The translations under genes and the position numbers were made by a program. Below, piece after piece: positions 1 through 11,675 of a stretch of 64,000 bases of DNA. Below the pieces are notes generated by a model, which saw nothing but the letters and a program-made list of their open reading frames with translations, had not been told where the DNA came from and searched no databases. The DNA lies in contig MNCI01020931.1 in the NCBI GenBank assembly GCA_015680685.1, positions 124,001 to 188,000 on the forward strand. Direction: 5' to 3'. This DNA comes from Gnetum montanum. Lineage: Eukaryota; Streptophyta; Gnetopsida; Gnetales; Gnetaceae. How positions within the stretch are numbered: the first letter of the stretch is position 1; each line of letters begins with the position of its first letter.

Positions 1-1360
1 TGTAGCCAGAATCTCAAGTAGGTGGAGTACAATGTTGGAGTTGTTCGATGACAAATATCATATGTAATCTCAAGTGTCTAATCTGAGAAGTTAGATTCAA
101 GGATGAAAGCAAGGAACACATGAACCCTTGGACATTAGCATGGGCAAATACTATTCTCTCATACATTGATGCCCTAGCCATGATTATTCTTAGTGGGAAC
201 AACTTTGTTACATCATAGATGGACTTAGATTAGAAATGAGAAGAACTCTTGGGGTTTATGTCCAACGAAGACTATCAAAACTTAGCATTGATCAAATCCA
301 AAGGTTGATAGAGTAGGTAAAAAAAGAAGAATTAGAGCTAAGGAAATGAGAAAGTGCTAAGAAATATAATAGAAATCCTTCCATCATAAAAAGTGAGGTT
401 TGATTTTGTGACAATGAGGAGGAGGTACCACTTGATGAGATGGTGAATAGAAATACTTTGTTGATCCAAAAGTCTATGTCTAAAATTTTAGCTAATGTAG
501 ATAAAATATGGGATTTTTTGAATGAAAAATTCCAAACTACTCTAAAAATCATAGAAGAATCAAGAGACTAGAGTAGTGACTACAACTGTAGGAGGTGAAA
601 AGAAGTTAAATGTGCCTACCAAAGGGGTAAGGGGAAAGTTGCTACAGTAGAAGAAGTTGTGGAGACAAAATTAGATGATGATGGTGGGTGTGACATTTGC
701 CAATATGAACATTCCAAAGGATGTTGCCTTGTAGTGTCACACTTGTAGGAGTTTGGGATGTATACGCTGAATCCTAGATTGGCAAGAAGGCAAGCACCTA
801 GAAGATTATATTATCCTCAAGGCAATCCAAGGCAATTCCACTAGCAACAACAAGCTTATTATCCAAGTGGAGCTCTAACATAGCCATATGAGCAATACTA
901 GTAGTGACAACACCTATAGTCATGGGGGATATCACCACCAAGGTAGTAGTACCCTTATAGGCAACCAAATCCATATGGGTACTATGTTCAGCAACCAATG
1001 TCTCCATGTGACTCTTTTAGTTGTGTTTCTTTTTAGCATCACTACTACCCTCCAGATTATCACATAACTCATTCCTCATCTACTAGAAGGAAAACCCTAT
1101 ATCCCTATCATCCTTCTCATCCTTTTGCACATGCTCCTCCATCCTCCACCCAATTACCTCTTGCTCCATCTATGCAAGGCAAGATTCCATCATAGCCATA
1201 AAAAGATAATGCTCTTAGGGTTGTCAACTTACAACTAGCTTTCCAGTTGAATGATTTGGAACCTAGATCCCAAAATAATATTTCTTATGATCCAACAGTC
1301 CTCCAAATTTGTCATAGACTAATGCAGCTGGCTATGCTATCTCTTCATCATCCTCTGCAT
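1..1360 (+). pseudogene. gag: gag of G (C-terminal part)
   Basis: The window opens inside the Gag capsid domain. The first codons read RWSTMLELFDDKYHM before a stop, matching RWSTMVEVFNEKYQ of the better-kept gag of A at about 12600. A nucleocapsid-type zinc knuckle lies at 689-727: residues C-D-I-C, then H, then C, giving a CX2CX3HX4C spacing, one residue shorter than the classic knuckle. A proline- and tyrosine-rich tail follows to about 1360. Several in-frame stops and at least one frameshift are present. The product would have packaged element RNA in cytoplasmic particles. Confidence 0.75.
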
Positions 1361-1389
1361 CAAATCCTTTTGAGAGCCCTTCAAACCAA

Positions 1390-2100
1390 ATGTCTTCTAA
1401 GATTTGCACTATCATGTTAACCCACATTGTATCTATTTGGGTCAAGGCTGGAAACATTCCTAGGAAAAGATCTAACATTGGAAGTCCTCTCATCTACTTG
1501 AAAATCACTAGACATGAGCCATGCAAGGCTCTTCCTGATTCAAGTTCCAGTGTTAATATAATTTCCCATGACATGTACAAAGCATGGAACCTACCACCTC
1601 TTTAGAAGAATAATATCCATTTAGAATTGGTAGATCAATCAATCAATATTCCCTTAGAACTTATGAAGGACATTGTAGCCACTATTTTTGGGTGGTTTTA
1701 TCTCACTAATTTTTTGATGATCAGCATTAACAACTGTAAGGAAGACTTCCTAATTACTATGAAAAGGGAAATGGTTGAGCACTATTGATGTGCAAATGGG
1801 CATAAGAGATCTCTCCTTGGAAATTTCCAAGGAGAATGAATTTCGAAAGATCAAGAAAAAGAGAATCCCATGTATCATGTACAACGATACTCGATAAAAT
1901 TGTGTGTAGAAACTTTGTTCTATCAAGAGAACATCCATCAAAGCATGTAGAAAGTATGTAGATGAATCTAAAGTCCAAATTTGTCTGTATGCAATAGCCA
2001 TAAAATAGGAGGGCACCTAGTGGTTGACAACTAATCTTGGAAGTGGCATACTTTGCATGGAACTTGTTGAGAGTTTGACATGTGCCTATATTAAAGGCAT
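1390..2100 (+). pseudogene. Aspartic protease domain of G (relic)
   Basis: The residues ALPDSSSSVNIISHDMY (Asp codon 1537-1539) align with the retroviral-type protease active site D-S/T-G followed by a hydrophobic stretch. The Gly is already replaced by Ser, so the enzyme would be inactive. Downstream, 1755-1850 corresponds to the flap and following segment that F preserves as GRPWLSTVDTYLGIRDLSL. A linker follows, ending before RT at about 2220. Family activity: cleavage of the Gag-Pol polyprotein. Assignment is by position and by comparison with F and D. Confidence 0.65.
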
Positions 2101-2219
2101 AGATAAACTAAAGAAAGTCCATCAAAAACTCTTTGATAATGTAAATGATGGTACCAATTGGGGAGAGTTAGAAATCCCTAAAAATTTTAAATAAGGGCCC
2201 TTAGAGTTAAAGACTTTAC

Positions 2220-2950
2220 CTATTGACATGGAGTATGCATTTTTGAGAAATCGAAAGCTAGTAATAATCTATGTCAATCTTGCTTTTGAAGAGAAATTGA
2301 TGCTGTTGAAGGTGGTCAACAAATGGCCAACAACCTTTGCTTGTTCATATCTTGAACTCATAGGGATTGATCCTAGGATATGCTAGCATTGTATTTACAC
2401 TAATCTAGCCATTAAGCCAAGGAGGCAACCACAACGATAGTTGAACCCAAAATTGAAATATATTGTCAAAGAGGAGATTGAGTAAGTCCTCAAGGTAGGG
2501 TTCATCTACCCCATTGTGGATAGTTATTGGATTAGCCCACTCATGATAGTGCAAAAGAAAGGTTGCAAATGGTGTGTTTGTATTGACTTTAGGCTATTAA
2601 ACATGGCAACATTCAAAGATCATTTTCCATTGTCATTCATTGATCAAGTGTTGGACATCATATCTAGGCATTGCTACTACAATTTTCTAGATGGTTATAG
2701 TAGCTATAACCAAATCTAGATTGCACTAGAAGATCAGGTCAAAACAACATTCATGAGTCCCTAGGGAACTTTTGCATATTACAAGATGCCTTTTGGTCTA
2801 TGCAATGCTCCTACCACTTTCCAATGTTTGGTCTTAAGCATCTTTAAGTAGTAGAGTGGAAGTCCTTATGGATGACTTATCCACTTATGGTGCTACATTC
2901 AAGCAAGCCTTAGACCACCTTAAGTAAGTGCTTAAAATATGTGTGGAGAC
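2220..2950 (+). pseudogene. Reverse transcriptase domain of G
   Basis: RT motifs are readable across stops: VGFIYPIVDSYWISPLMIVQ (fingers), CIDFRLLNMATFKDHFPLSF (including the first catalytic Asp region), FLDGYSSYNQI, and the catalytic MDD at 2868-2876, the methionine form typical of Athila-type elements. A frameshift lies between about 2720 and 2860. RT copied the RNA template into cDNA; this copy cannot encode an intact protein. Confidence 0.85.
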
Positions 2951-3269
2951 TAATCTTTAGCTTAATTAGTAGAAGAGCCATCTGATGGTCCAGGAGGGCA
3001 TTGTATTGGGGCACAAAATTTCTTAGGTAAGGATTAAGATGAACCATAAAAAGATAAGGGTTATCCAAGGAATAACTCATTGGCTGGAAATTGTTAAAGA
3101 TGTTTGATTGTTCCTTGGACACATTTGCTACTATTGGTGATTCATAGAGAATTTCTTTAAGATTGTAAGACCATTAGTTGAGCTAACAAAGAAAGATGGT
3201 CCATTCATCTAGATCAAGGAATGTGAAAAGGCATTCCATAACCTCAAGAAAAAGCTCATAGATACTCTA

Positions 3270-3670
3270 ATTCTATGAGCACCTAACTAGTCTAGATCAT
3301 TTCATATCATGATAGATAGATCAAATTATGCCTTGGGATTCATGCTTATGCAGTTGAATAACAAGAAATGTTCATATTACATCCACTATGCAAGTCAAAG
3401 AATTGTGGGTACATAGTTGAACTACACCGCAACAAATAAAGAACTAATGGTGATGGTGTATGCTCTAGAGAAGTTCAAGTACTATGTGCTTGAATACAAA
3501 GTGTTTGTGCACATTGATCACAATGCCATTTGGTTCCTCATGAATAAGCCAATGGTGAGTTCTTGTTTCATATAGTGGCTAGTGATCTTGCAGGAATTTG
3601 ATCTTATGATGGTAGATTGAAAGGGGATTGAGAATGTGGTCACTAACCATCTCTCTTAGTTACAATGGAA
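3270..3670 (+). pseudogene. RNase H domain of G
   Basis: The segment starting FHIMIDRSNYALGFMLMQL, then YASQRIVGT, YTATNKELMVMVYALEKFKY and VHIDHNAIWFLMNK, aligns with the Ty3/Gypsy RNase H core that follows RT directly. The Asp, Glu and Asp regions are still recognisable. A single in-frame TAG after the YASQR segment and further stops toward 3660 break the frame. Confidence 0.8.
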
Positions 3671-3859
3671 TAACAAAGAGGAGGAGAGCCTGCTCTTTGA
3701 TCAACTTCTTGATGAACTCCTCTTTGCTTGTGTAATAAATGAAGAAGTGCCCACACAACCAAAATGGTATGATGACATCCTCATGTATCTTCTCACTCAA
3801 GAGATGCCATAGGATTTGGACCACAAGAAGAAAAAATAGTTTCTTCATTAGGCCAAATG

Positions 3860-4860
3860 CTTCATAGAAATCAACAAAGATCTTTACAAGGTATCTATTG
3901 ATGGCCTGGTTCGTTGGTATGTACTTGATGTTGATTAATTACACATTCTCCAGAATGCTCATGAGGGTTCTTATGGGAGCCACTATGTTGGGAGATGCAA
4001 AGAATACTATTGGTCAACAATCTTCAAAGATGTTCACTCATTTCTTCAATCCTATGAATGCTATCAATGAGATGGTGAGATGATTGCATGCATGGAGGGT
4101 CCTTAATAGTGGATTCGACCACTAGAACCCTTCAACATATGGGGCATCAACTTCATTGATCCCATCACACCCATGTCAAATGAAAAGGCATATATAATTG
4201 TTACTATTGATTACTACACAAAATGGGCAAAAGCAGCAGCCGTCATAGACTATACATCATTCATTGTTGTGCAATTTGTACAACAAAATGTTGTGAAATG
4301 GTTTGGAATGCCACATAGACTGATCTCTAACAATGGAACCCATTTTACAGGTGCTATGTTTCACAAGCTTATGCAACACTTGTGGGTTGAACATAAATTA
4401 ACAACATCCTACTAGCCCCAAGCCAATGGTCAAGCAAAAGTGACCAATAGGAAGATCATGAAGATCCTAACAAGAACTGTTAACAAATATAGGAGAGATT
4501 GGAGCATAAAACTCAATGATGCACTTTGGGCCTATCACTCAACATGAAAACTTCCTAGAGGCTACTCTACCTCTGAGCTAGTGTATGGAAATTTACCAAC
4601 TCTACCTATCCAATCTAAGCTCTGTAGACTTTCAATAGCCTATGACTTAAACCTTGACCTTAGCCTAGTAAAAAAATAAATATTAATCAACCTAGATGTG
4701 CTAGATGAAAATCGATTTATAGCCCTATTCTTGAATGAAGTGCACAATACATTCAACAAAAATGTCATGACCTTAGAATACGGAAAGAGAAATTTCAACC
4801 GGGAGATAAGGTTATATATTGGAACCTCATAGATGTTCCTTAAAAAAACCAAACTCTAAA
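3860..4860 (+). pseudogene. Integrase of G (zinc-binding and catalytic domains)
   Basis: An HHCC zinc finger is visible at about 3950-4060 (AHEGSYGSHYVG, YYWSTIF, C-Y at the end), followed by the catalytic core from about 4140: TIDYYTKWAKAAAVIDYTS, LISNNGTHFTG and the segment after NGQA. Two of three catalytic positions are altered: the second Asp reads Asn (AAC, 4329-4331) and the Glu of NGQAE reads Lys. The C-terminal part continues to about 4860 ([12 protein letters not shown], then DLNLDLSL). No chromodomain is seen. Confidence 0.82.
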
Positions 4861-4979
4861 TATTGTGAGGCCTTATATAATCAATAGAACCTTTCCTTCT
4901 AGGATCATGCTCATATATAAACCTAAAAGCCTAGACAAAAAGTAGTTAGTCAACATCCAACAGGTAAAGCCTTTCCATG

Positions 4980-5534
4980 AGCCCAAGCAAGCTAGTGCAA
5001 CAAATATCTCAACAGATGGACAACCACACTCAATTTTTTAGATCTCTTCCTTCCAACTCAGTTGTGGGGGAGATGGTCGTCCATGCTAATCATACACATG
5101 GCTCCTCATTTTTTTTATTTTTTTGTATTTTTTTGCAAATTGTTTATTTTACGCCATTTTGATTTTTCAAACTTTTTCCTATTTTACACCATCATTAGTA
5201 CATTTAAATTTTTCTTGAATGTTTTACCCTTTCTTATATTTTTTACTTTATTTTAGTGTGATTTTTAAATTTCTGTTAATAAACATGCTTTGTGCCAATA
5301 GGAGATAGTGGTGTTGTAGTTGTTGTTAATGGGGGTTTATGTTTAATGTTTTTCTTGCTAAGGTCTAGTTTCTATTTTTGAATTTTTGTACCAATGGCTA
5401 AAATATGGTTTCTTTTTCATGGAACAGGTAGTAATTCTATGTCATCCACCCATCCACAAACTCTATAGTTTTCCTTATTTTGGAAATATGAGATTCCTTT
5501 CAATTAAATAAACCTCTAATAAATTTGTAACATT
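4980..5534 (+). other. Post-pol T-rich spacer of G (first part)
   Basis: No gene. After pol the sequence becomes very T-rich (5110-5260), with words of the type TTTTGTATTTT. All Athila-like elements here share this region, in the form of GTTTTACA-like words in C and F. It continues beyond the F insertion at 21492. Confidence 0.7.
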
Positions 5535-5539
5535 GGTGG

Positions 5540-6388
5540 TGATGAGTGATGAGATACCCCTACACTCAACCATACGAATACGAGCGTAGCATGCGCGATT
5601 CGGTGAAACTCCATAGACTAAGTGCCTACATGCCCCATGCAACACTTAGGGTTAATCATTTGTTGTCTTCCCAGACTTACTTGTAGTTGTCATGGTGTAT
5701 GATTAAGTAAGTCTGAGGTATATGATTTTTATGCTTTTTATATTTTATGTCTCCTATGCTAACAAGGTGAAGGGTTGAGAAACTAATTACTAACTCCAAC
5801 TAATGAACTAAGTCTAAATTACCTAGCATCAACATTAGTTTCCACTTACCGTACACACCCTTAACCGATGTAACCGTGGCTACCAAACGCTAATCGTTGC
5901 TGGGATCACCACGTGTAACGCATGTGCTCGAAGTGGTCGTACTGAGGCACTTAACTAGGAGAAAAGGATTGAGAAGGAAAATAGTAAATAACAAGTAATA
6001 AATAATAGGTAATAAATAACAATAATAAAATCCTATTCCATGCGCTGCAAGGTTTATCTAGAAATCTCATCTTTATTGCCATACACAAACTTGTGTTCAA
6101 ATACAATGTTTGCTCGAATAAAGATCCATTCACTTTGGGACTCCTACTGCGGGCACATGGAAAATATTCTATCTATGAAGTGATCAATCTACTAGAGTTT
6201 CCCTATTTTATAGCCTAGGATGATGAAACAAGGGAGATCTGCCTCTTATTTATAAATATGACGATGCACCATGATATCACGTATGCGATATTGCAGGGGA
6301 AGACGCGATATCACGAGGGATGCGAGATCACGATGGCCACGATATCGCATACACGATATCGCGGCCCATGCGATATCACATCCCATCA
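5540..6388 (-). repeat. 3' LTR of F (849 bp)
   Basis: The left end TGATGAGTGATGAGA is the complement of the LTR 3' terminus; the right end CATCCCATCA is the complement of its start. U3 palindromes of the form CGATATCG lie at 6270-6380, just before (minus strand) a TATA-like TATTTATAAATA at about 6250. It closely matches the 5' LTR at 20669-21486, with mostly transition differences. Confidence 0.9.
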
Positions 6389-6420
6389 TACCCCCATGAC
6401 TAAATGAAAACTCGTCCTCG
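6389..6420 (-). promoter_or_regulatory. Polypurine tract and conserved 3' leader of F
   Basis: The complement of TACCCCCATGACTAAATGAA gives a GTCATGGGGGTA tract immediately before the LTR start. The same GTCGTGGGGGTA or GTCATGGGGGTA, preceded by GGATGAGTTTT-like sequence, stands before the 3' LTR of A, G, C and D, and in more degraded form H. It is the expected plus-strand DNA priming site. Confidence 0.75.
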
Positions 6421-8160
6421 ATTTCCTTACAATAATATTGGGAAGGTAGGGGATTATTGACTCAAATGGATCTAATGGGATGACATGTGAATGGATCATC
6501 ATTACAAGACTTAAAAAACTGGTGTTCATGACAACAAGGGTGAACACCTTATTACATTGACATCAGGCCTCATTTGGTAGCTGAGAAAGAGAGAGAAAGA
6601 AAGAATTTTTTGCTGCTGCCAACGCCAATATTGAGCCTTTTGTTGTCCATCCATAAGCGTGCCATCGGTCTTGCTCCTTACATTGCTGCTTCAACATTGC
6701 TCCATTCCAAGTGCTCCCTCCAAATTCGGTCCATTGTTGCATGATTTCCATTTGCACACACAACACAGTCTTATATTATCAAGGGTAAATGAATCATCAT
6801 GTAATTGATACCTTGCCTCAGTGAAAGGTCAATTGGCTGGGTTGTGGTATGGCTAATTGCGAATCTGAAGATATAATAATGATGACTATCGAAGGTGTAG
6901 GGGTTAAGAGAAAATTGAAAAAATTGGGCCCTGTACCCCCATGACTAATTGCAAACCTCTGGTAGTGTTAGAATGGAGAAAGAATAAGAACAAAAAGATG
7001 GATAAAAAGAGACAACTAAGACATCTATGAAATGGATGTCAAGATGGAAATAAATAAAATAAAATGGATTGCAAAAATGTTAAGGGAAAGAAAATAACTG
7101 GTGCATCAAAGAGGAATGTCAGTGGGCCCTCCCCAAAGCAGGCTCATGCCCTTAATGCCTTAACAAACCCACATTCAAAGAGTCCATGGGCTCTAGGAAT
7201 GTCATTTGTAACATGAGTTAAAGTCTTAACCACGAGACTTTACCTAAAAGAAAACAATGCATCTACCAAAATATACACTAATGATACAACCGGCAATGAG
7301 GTGAATAATGGAGAGAAGTGTGGAGAGAAGAGAATGGAATGGAATCCCAAGAATAAGGTGGTGTACAGCCCCTTTTGTGTTTCATGATTAATGTGACATG
7401 GAAAATCTCATTCCAACTCCGGCCTCAAACCAACCGCATCCACTGACTTCGCATCAACGCACTTGGTCAAACCATCCTCGTGAATAACAAGAATGCTTCC
7501 CCCAAAAGTCACCACCATTTCGATGAAACAAATGAGGAGAGAATAGGAAGTGAGAAGGGCCTTAGTTAGAGGAAAAAGTTTTAGTTCCATAACCAGTGCT
7601 TGTAGCCCAAAGGATTATTTTGTCTAAGAGGTGTGCTTTGAATTCTCACTTCTTCTTTTCTTTTCATTTTCTCTTCTTTTTGTTTTGTTTTTTTTTATTT
7701 TTGTGTTTTGTGTTTTTATGCGTGAGAACCACACCATGTAAAGACTTCTTATTTTTATTAGCTTAGCTTCCTGATGATTGGGTAACGTCAGAATGGTAAG
7801 AAAACTCAAGAAGAAAACATCCAAGCACCTAAGAGAACGGCCAACACAAAAGCATCAAGTTCCCTTGAAGTCACACCCTTTTCAATCCTTGAGTCCTTCC
7901 TTAGTTTGAGAAATGCCCAGTCATCGAATTGTTAAAGTTCTTATTTAGAAAGGGACTGTACATTTCCAGGCCAAGAGAGACCATAGAATTTTGTGGATGT
8001 ATGGATGAAGTGGACTCATTGTCTGCCATATCAAAAGAAACATACCTTAGTATCAACATCATAACTTAAAGGTAAAAACCAAACATTAGCAATCAATAAG
8101 AAAATAGTTCATACCATCATGGATAACACTTATTGGGTGACAAACTTATAGGATGGGTAA
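6421..8160 (-). other. Non-coding internal region of F, lacking the aORF
   Basis: In a complete relative this interval would hold the internal promoter and about 2.7 kb of coiled-coil aORF; neither is seen. Around 7100-7200 lies the conserved spacer block (GGCCCTCCCCAAAGCAGG) shared with A, G, C, H and D. Between 6480 and 6930 is a segment with no counterpart in the other elements. It holds a 67-codon minus-strand ORF (6563-6766, including GGSTWNGAMLKQQCKEQ) that I do not recognise. A second copy of the PPT-like word TACCCCCATGACTAA lies at about 6929-6943. Confidence 0.55.
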
Positions 8161-8345
8161 CACACACACAAACACACATAAAAAATGGAAAAGTATAATG
8201 ATGTTGTAAAAAAAAAAAAAGTTAAAGAAATTTGTAAAACAAAAACGTGTAAAACAAAAATGTGTAAAACAAAAACTTGTAAAACAAAAACGTGTAAAAC
8301 AAAAACTTGTAAAACAAAAACGTATAAAAAAATGTGTAAAACAAA
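8160..8345 (-). repeat. Short tandem repeats in the post-pol spacer of F
   Basis: About ten copies of a unit close to GTAAAACAAAAAC, preceded by A-runs and a CA-rich stretch, lie at 8215-8345. The element reads the complement, GTTTTTGTTTTAC. C has single unexpanded units at 29190-29250, so the array expanded in the F lineage. Open frames here (FCFTSFCFTH type) are artefacts of the 13-bp period. Confidence 0.85.
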
Positions 8346-8484
8346 AACTAAAAAGAACTGAGGGCCTCCAATGATCAACATAGGTGGCCATCTCCCCTAG
8401 CATGAGTTTCCTCAGTTTGTTCCGTAAATAATGAGCGGCTATTTGAATTTCGTAAAAGTGCCCAACTCCTCCCAAATGATGTTT

Positions 8485-9190
8485 TTAGGTTGAGGGGTGG
8501 AGTTGGCGATGCTCATATTCCAATGTGTCTATGCCTTCGTTGTTAGCATGAGTTTCCTCAGTTTGTTCCGTGCATATTAGTTTGCTCTTTCTAGTAGCTA
8601 TCAACCACGAGGTGTCTACTACTTGTGTGGTTGCTACATACAAGCATCTTTGAATTTTTTCTTCTTGGGCATACCGATTACATGGAAGAGATGTTGAACA
8701 TTCTTCCATGTCATCACCCTCTGAGTCACTGTATGTGATACACGGAACTTTCTTCTTCTCGATATTTTCATAAATGTTTATCTTAGATATCTGCAAGGAA
8801 AGATCACGGATCCCTAGGTACGTATCTACTGTACTCAACCATGGTCTTCCCATTATAATTGGGAAGCCTCCGTTGTCATTGTTAACTTCTATCACCAGGA
8901 AGTCGACTAGGTATGACAAACCACACACAGTGGTAATGATGTCCTTCACCAATCCCAAGGGAATGGTGATGGACTGGTCAGCCAGCTCCAGTTGAATGTT
9001 GCTCTTCTTAAGTTGGGACAGGTTCTAGGCTTGATACATTTCTCGTGATATTAAATTGACTTTGGAACTTGAGTTAAGAAGAGCCTTATGTGGTTCGTTC
9101 CTGATGATTTGTAATAGATTAAGGGGCTCCTAGGGTCAGATAGCTTCTTGGGAAGGTGGCCTACCTTGATCCAGTCAGTTACAGTATGCG
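8485..9190 (-). pseudogene. Aspartic protease of F
   Basis: On the minus strand the active-site region (about 9090-9060) reads ALLNSSSKVNLIS, aligning with ALPDSSSSVNIIS of G. The catalytic Asp is Asn here and the Gly is Ser, so activity is lost. The flap segment in the 8485-8958 ORF is well kept (FLVIEVNNDNGGFPIIMGR, then PWLSTVDTYLGIRDLSLQIS). The ORF runs on into an acidic linker (TYSDSEGDDMEE) and stops at 8485, where the pol deletion begins. The RT that should follow is missing. Confidence 0.72.
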
Positions 9191-9218
9191 TTAACATAAC
9201 CGTATGCGTACAGCTTTG

Positions 9219-10970
9219 TTAGACTGAAGGGTGCTCCGAAGTTTTGAATGGTGGAGGAGTGTACATGGGCTCAACCACTTGTTGTTGCGAGAGTTTGTCT
9301 AGGCTTTTGGTTATGAAGAAGGGTCTTCTCTTTTTACAGTTGTCAGAACTAGCAGCGGGTTGGATAATTACAGCTCTCGTAGTGTTACATTGCTGCGGTT
9401 GAGTAGGGAGTTCCCCTTGCATTGTTGGAGTAGGTTGTATGGGAACTACACATGGAAGAGGTGTGGATGGAGTTGGAGGATGGGATGAATGTGGGATGTC
9501 TCCTAAAGGAGAAGGAGTCCTCCTGAAGTACTCCCAAACTTGGTAGTGACGTTGGGGAGTTGTGTGACCCATAGAGTCACTTGGAGAAACTGGTTGTTGC
9601 ACATAATATCCATATGGGTTTGGCTACCGGTAAGGGTACTGTTGTGTTGGTAGTGGCATCCCCCATGAATGTGGGTGTTGCCACTACTGATGCTATCCGA
9701 TGGGTTGTGGTGGAGTTCCCCTTGGATAGTACGTTAGTGGTTGGTGGAACTACCTTGGGTTACCTTGAGGATAAGGTAATCTTCGGGGTGTTTGCCATTG
9801 GTTAAGTCTTGGATTAAGTGCATACACCCCAGACTCCTGTAGATGTGAGATAATTGGACAACATCCCTTAGGATGATCATATTGGCAGATCTCACATCCA
9901 CCATCCTCGTCTGTGTCAAAATCCACAACCTCATCGAAGATAGTAATTTTCCCCTTACCCTTGTTATGTGCAGGGCCTGAATTTCTCCGCTTTGTCTTAC
10001 CTTTGTTACTACGTTCCTCCTTAGACTCTTCTATGATTTTCATGATAGTTTCAAGTGTAGAGTCTAAGGAATCACACAATTGGTCCATCTTAGTCGATAC
10101 TTTGGTTTTTAGTTTTTGGATTAGCAAGGTCTTTCTGTTCACCAAATCTTTGAGTGGTGACTCATCCTCCTCATCACAAAATCTTACTTTCCTCTTTCAG
10201 AGGGAAGGATCATGGTTGTATTCTTCCACACTCTCTCTTTTTCATAACTCACCTTCTTCTTTTGCTACTTGTTCCAACAAGCGATGTACTTCATGGGCTC
10301 TAAGTTCTGATAGTCTCCCTTGGGCATAAGTCCCAAGGGTTCTTCTAGTCTCATGCCTTAGCCCATCTATGATGTGGCAAAGTTGATCCCGTTGAGTGTA
10401 TCCATGGCCCATGCAATGATGTAACAATGCGTAGTAGTGGCCCATGGCAGCATCCAAGGGTTCATGAGTATCTTTCTTCCATCCTTGGATCTACTTACGC
10501 AAATTAGACACTTGGGAGTATATTTGATACTTATTGTTGAAGAGTTCTAGCATCGTACTCCACCTCCTGATGGTTTTCGGCTCTAAGGACCAGTACCAAC
10601 TCTCTACTTCTTTGGTGAGTGTCTTGGGAAATAACTTAAGTTTTTGCCACTCATTTTCTATGTTCTTCAAGGTGCAGGCATCTTGGAATGCCTATAAATG
10701 ATGTTGTGAATCAGAATTGTATCCCCCTTCAAAGCATGGGATATTGTTCATGTCTAAGCATTTGATCCGCCTATCCTTTTGATGCCTTGTTGGAATTCTT
10801 ATAGCCTCCTTTATGTCAAGCATACTTTAGGTTGCAAGTAGGGGCTCATCATGATCATCTCTTTCATGATGCCTGTGATCTCTGCATTGTTCCCTACTTT
10901 CCCTTCGTTCATGTCCTTGTTCTCTCTCTTGACTTTCCTGTCGAGGTCTCTCATATTTTCTACCTCTATC
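9219..10970 (-). pseudogene. gag: gag of F (central and C-terminal part)
   Basis: From the A insertion site leftward, minus-strand frames give an Arg/Glu/His-rich stretch (10970-10840), the capsid domain with RRWSTMLELFNNKYQIYSQV (about 10580-10520) and IIDGLRHETRRTLGTYAQGR (10380-10330). Then come a Lys-rich linker, the CX2CX3HX4C knuckle at 9858-9896 (C-E-I-C, H, C) and a Pro/Gln-rich tail ending near 9219. It is broken by scattered stops. The N-terminus continues at 19800-20526, beyond element A. Confidence 0.8.
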
Positions 10971-10997
10971 CTCACTGATGAGACGTGGTTCGCATAG

Positions 10998-11126
10998 GCC
11001 GCGATATCGCGTACGCGATATCGCAGCCGATGCGATATCGCATCCCCCGTGATATCGCATCCCCTGCGATATTGCATACGCGATATCGCATCCTTCCCTA
11101 CAATATCGCGTACGCAATATCGCAGT
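10998..11126 (+). repeat. Array of GCGATATCGC palindromes in U3 of A
   Basis: About eight copies of a 10-bp palindrome GCGATATCGC or one-base variants, spaced 12-18 bp, sit just upstream of the TATA position. The 3' LTR has about seven (18978-19085). F LTRs have the same array. The GC steps are CpG sites, and many differences between copies are C/T or G/A changes at those CpGs. Location suggests an enhancer or protein-binding array; that is inference. Confidence 0.88.
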
Positions 11127-11546
11127 CTACTACCATGTCGATAAATAAGAAGTGGCTCTTCCTTATTGGGGATCCTAGTTTTAGAGTAGCGAAGCTCTGG
11201 TAGTTTGATCCCTCTAGAGTTAGATTTTTCCCGTGTCTGCCTGTAGTGTGGTGAATGTAATTGTACGATGTCTTTATTCGAGTGTGCCGTACTTGGACAT
11301 GCACATGATCGGCAATAAAGATTGAGATTACTTCATCATTGCAGCATTCACTTAGTTTATTTATTTGTTATTTATTTAATTTTATTTATTGCTTTCATAG
11401 CATGGTGTGAGTACGACTTAACTACGAGCATCTACAGGTGTGTACGGCTAGTTAAGGAATCGGTTACTCATCACAATTAGTTTCTCACCCTTAAACTCCT
11501 AGAAGCGGAACGAGTACGACTTGGTTACGAGCATTTAAGTGTGACT

Positions 11547-11675
11547 GCTTGGTAGCCCAGTGGTGTAGCTAGGATCTACGCTTGGTAACCCAGTGGTGTA
11601 TTTGGGGTCTATGCTTGGTAATCCCAATGGCGTACCTAGGACCTACGCTTGGTAGTCCCAGTGGTAGTCGTGCAC
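11547..11675 (+). repeat. 33-bp tandem repeat in the LTR of A
   Basis: Nearly four copies of a unit starting GCTTGGTA and containing CCCAGTGG. Starts are at 11547, 11580, 11613 and 11647. The 3' LTR has the same array (about 19330-19450). F LTRs carry only single related words, so the expansion is particular to the A subfamily. Confidence 0.85.

Noticed and set aside
6563-6766. Calling the 67-codon ORF in F a captured host gene
   Set aside because: I cannot recognise it and it has no visible homologue in the window; reported only as an odd segment.
8130-8475. Minus-strand ORFs of 83 and 109 codons rich in Phe, Cys and Thr
   Set aside because: Products of the 13-bp tandem repeat in the post-pol spacer; the unit is not in codon phase with any family protein.
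10998-11126. CRISPR-like look of regularly spaced palindromes
   Set aside because: Plant LTR context, spacers too short and repeats only 10 bp; it is a U3 array.
10811-11304. Overlapping ORFs across 10811-11304 on both strands with repeating residues (DIAYAISQ type)
   Set aside because: They arise from the periodic GCGATATCGC palindromes of the LTR, which read open on both strands. No conservation as protein.
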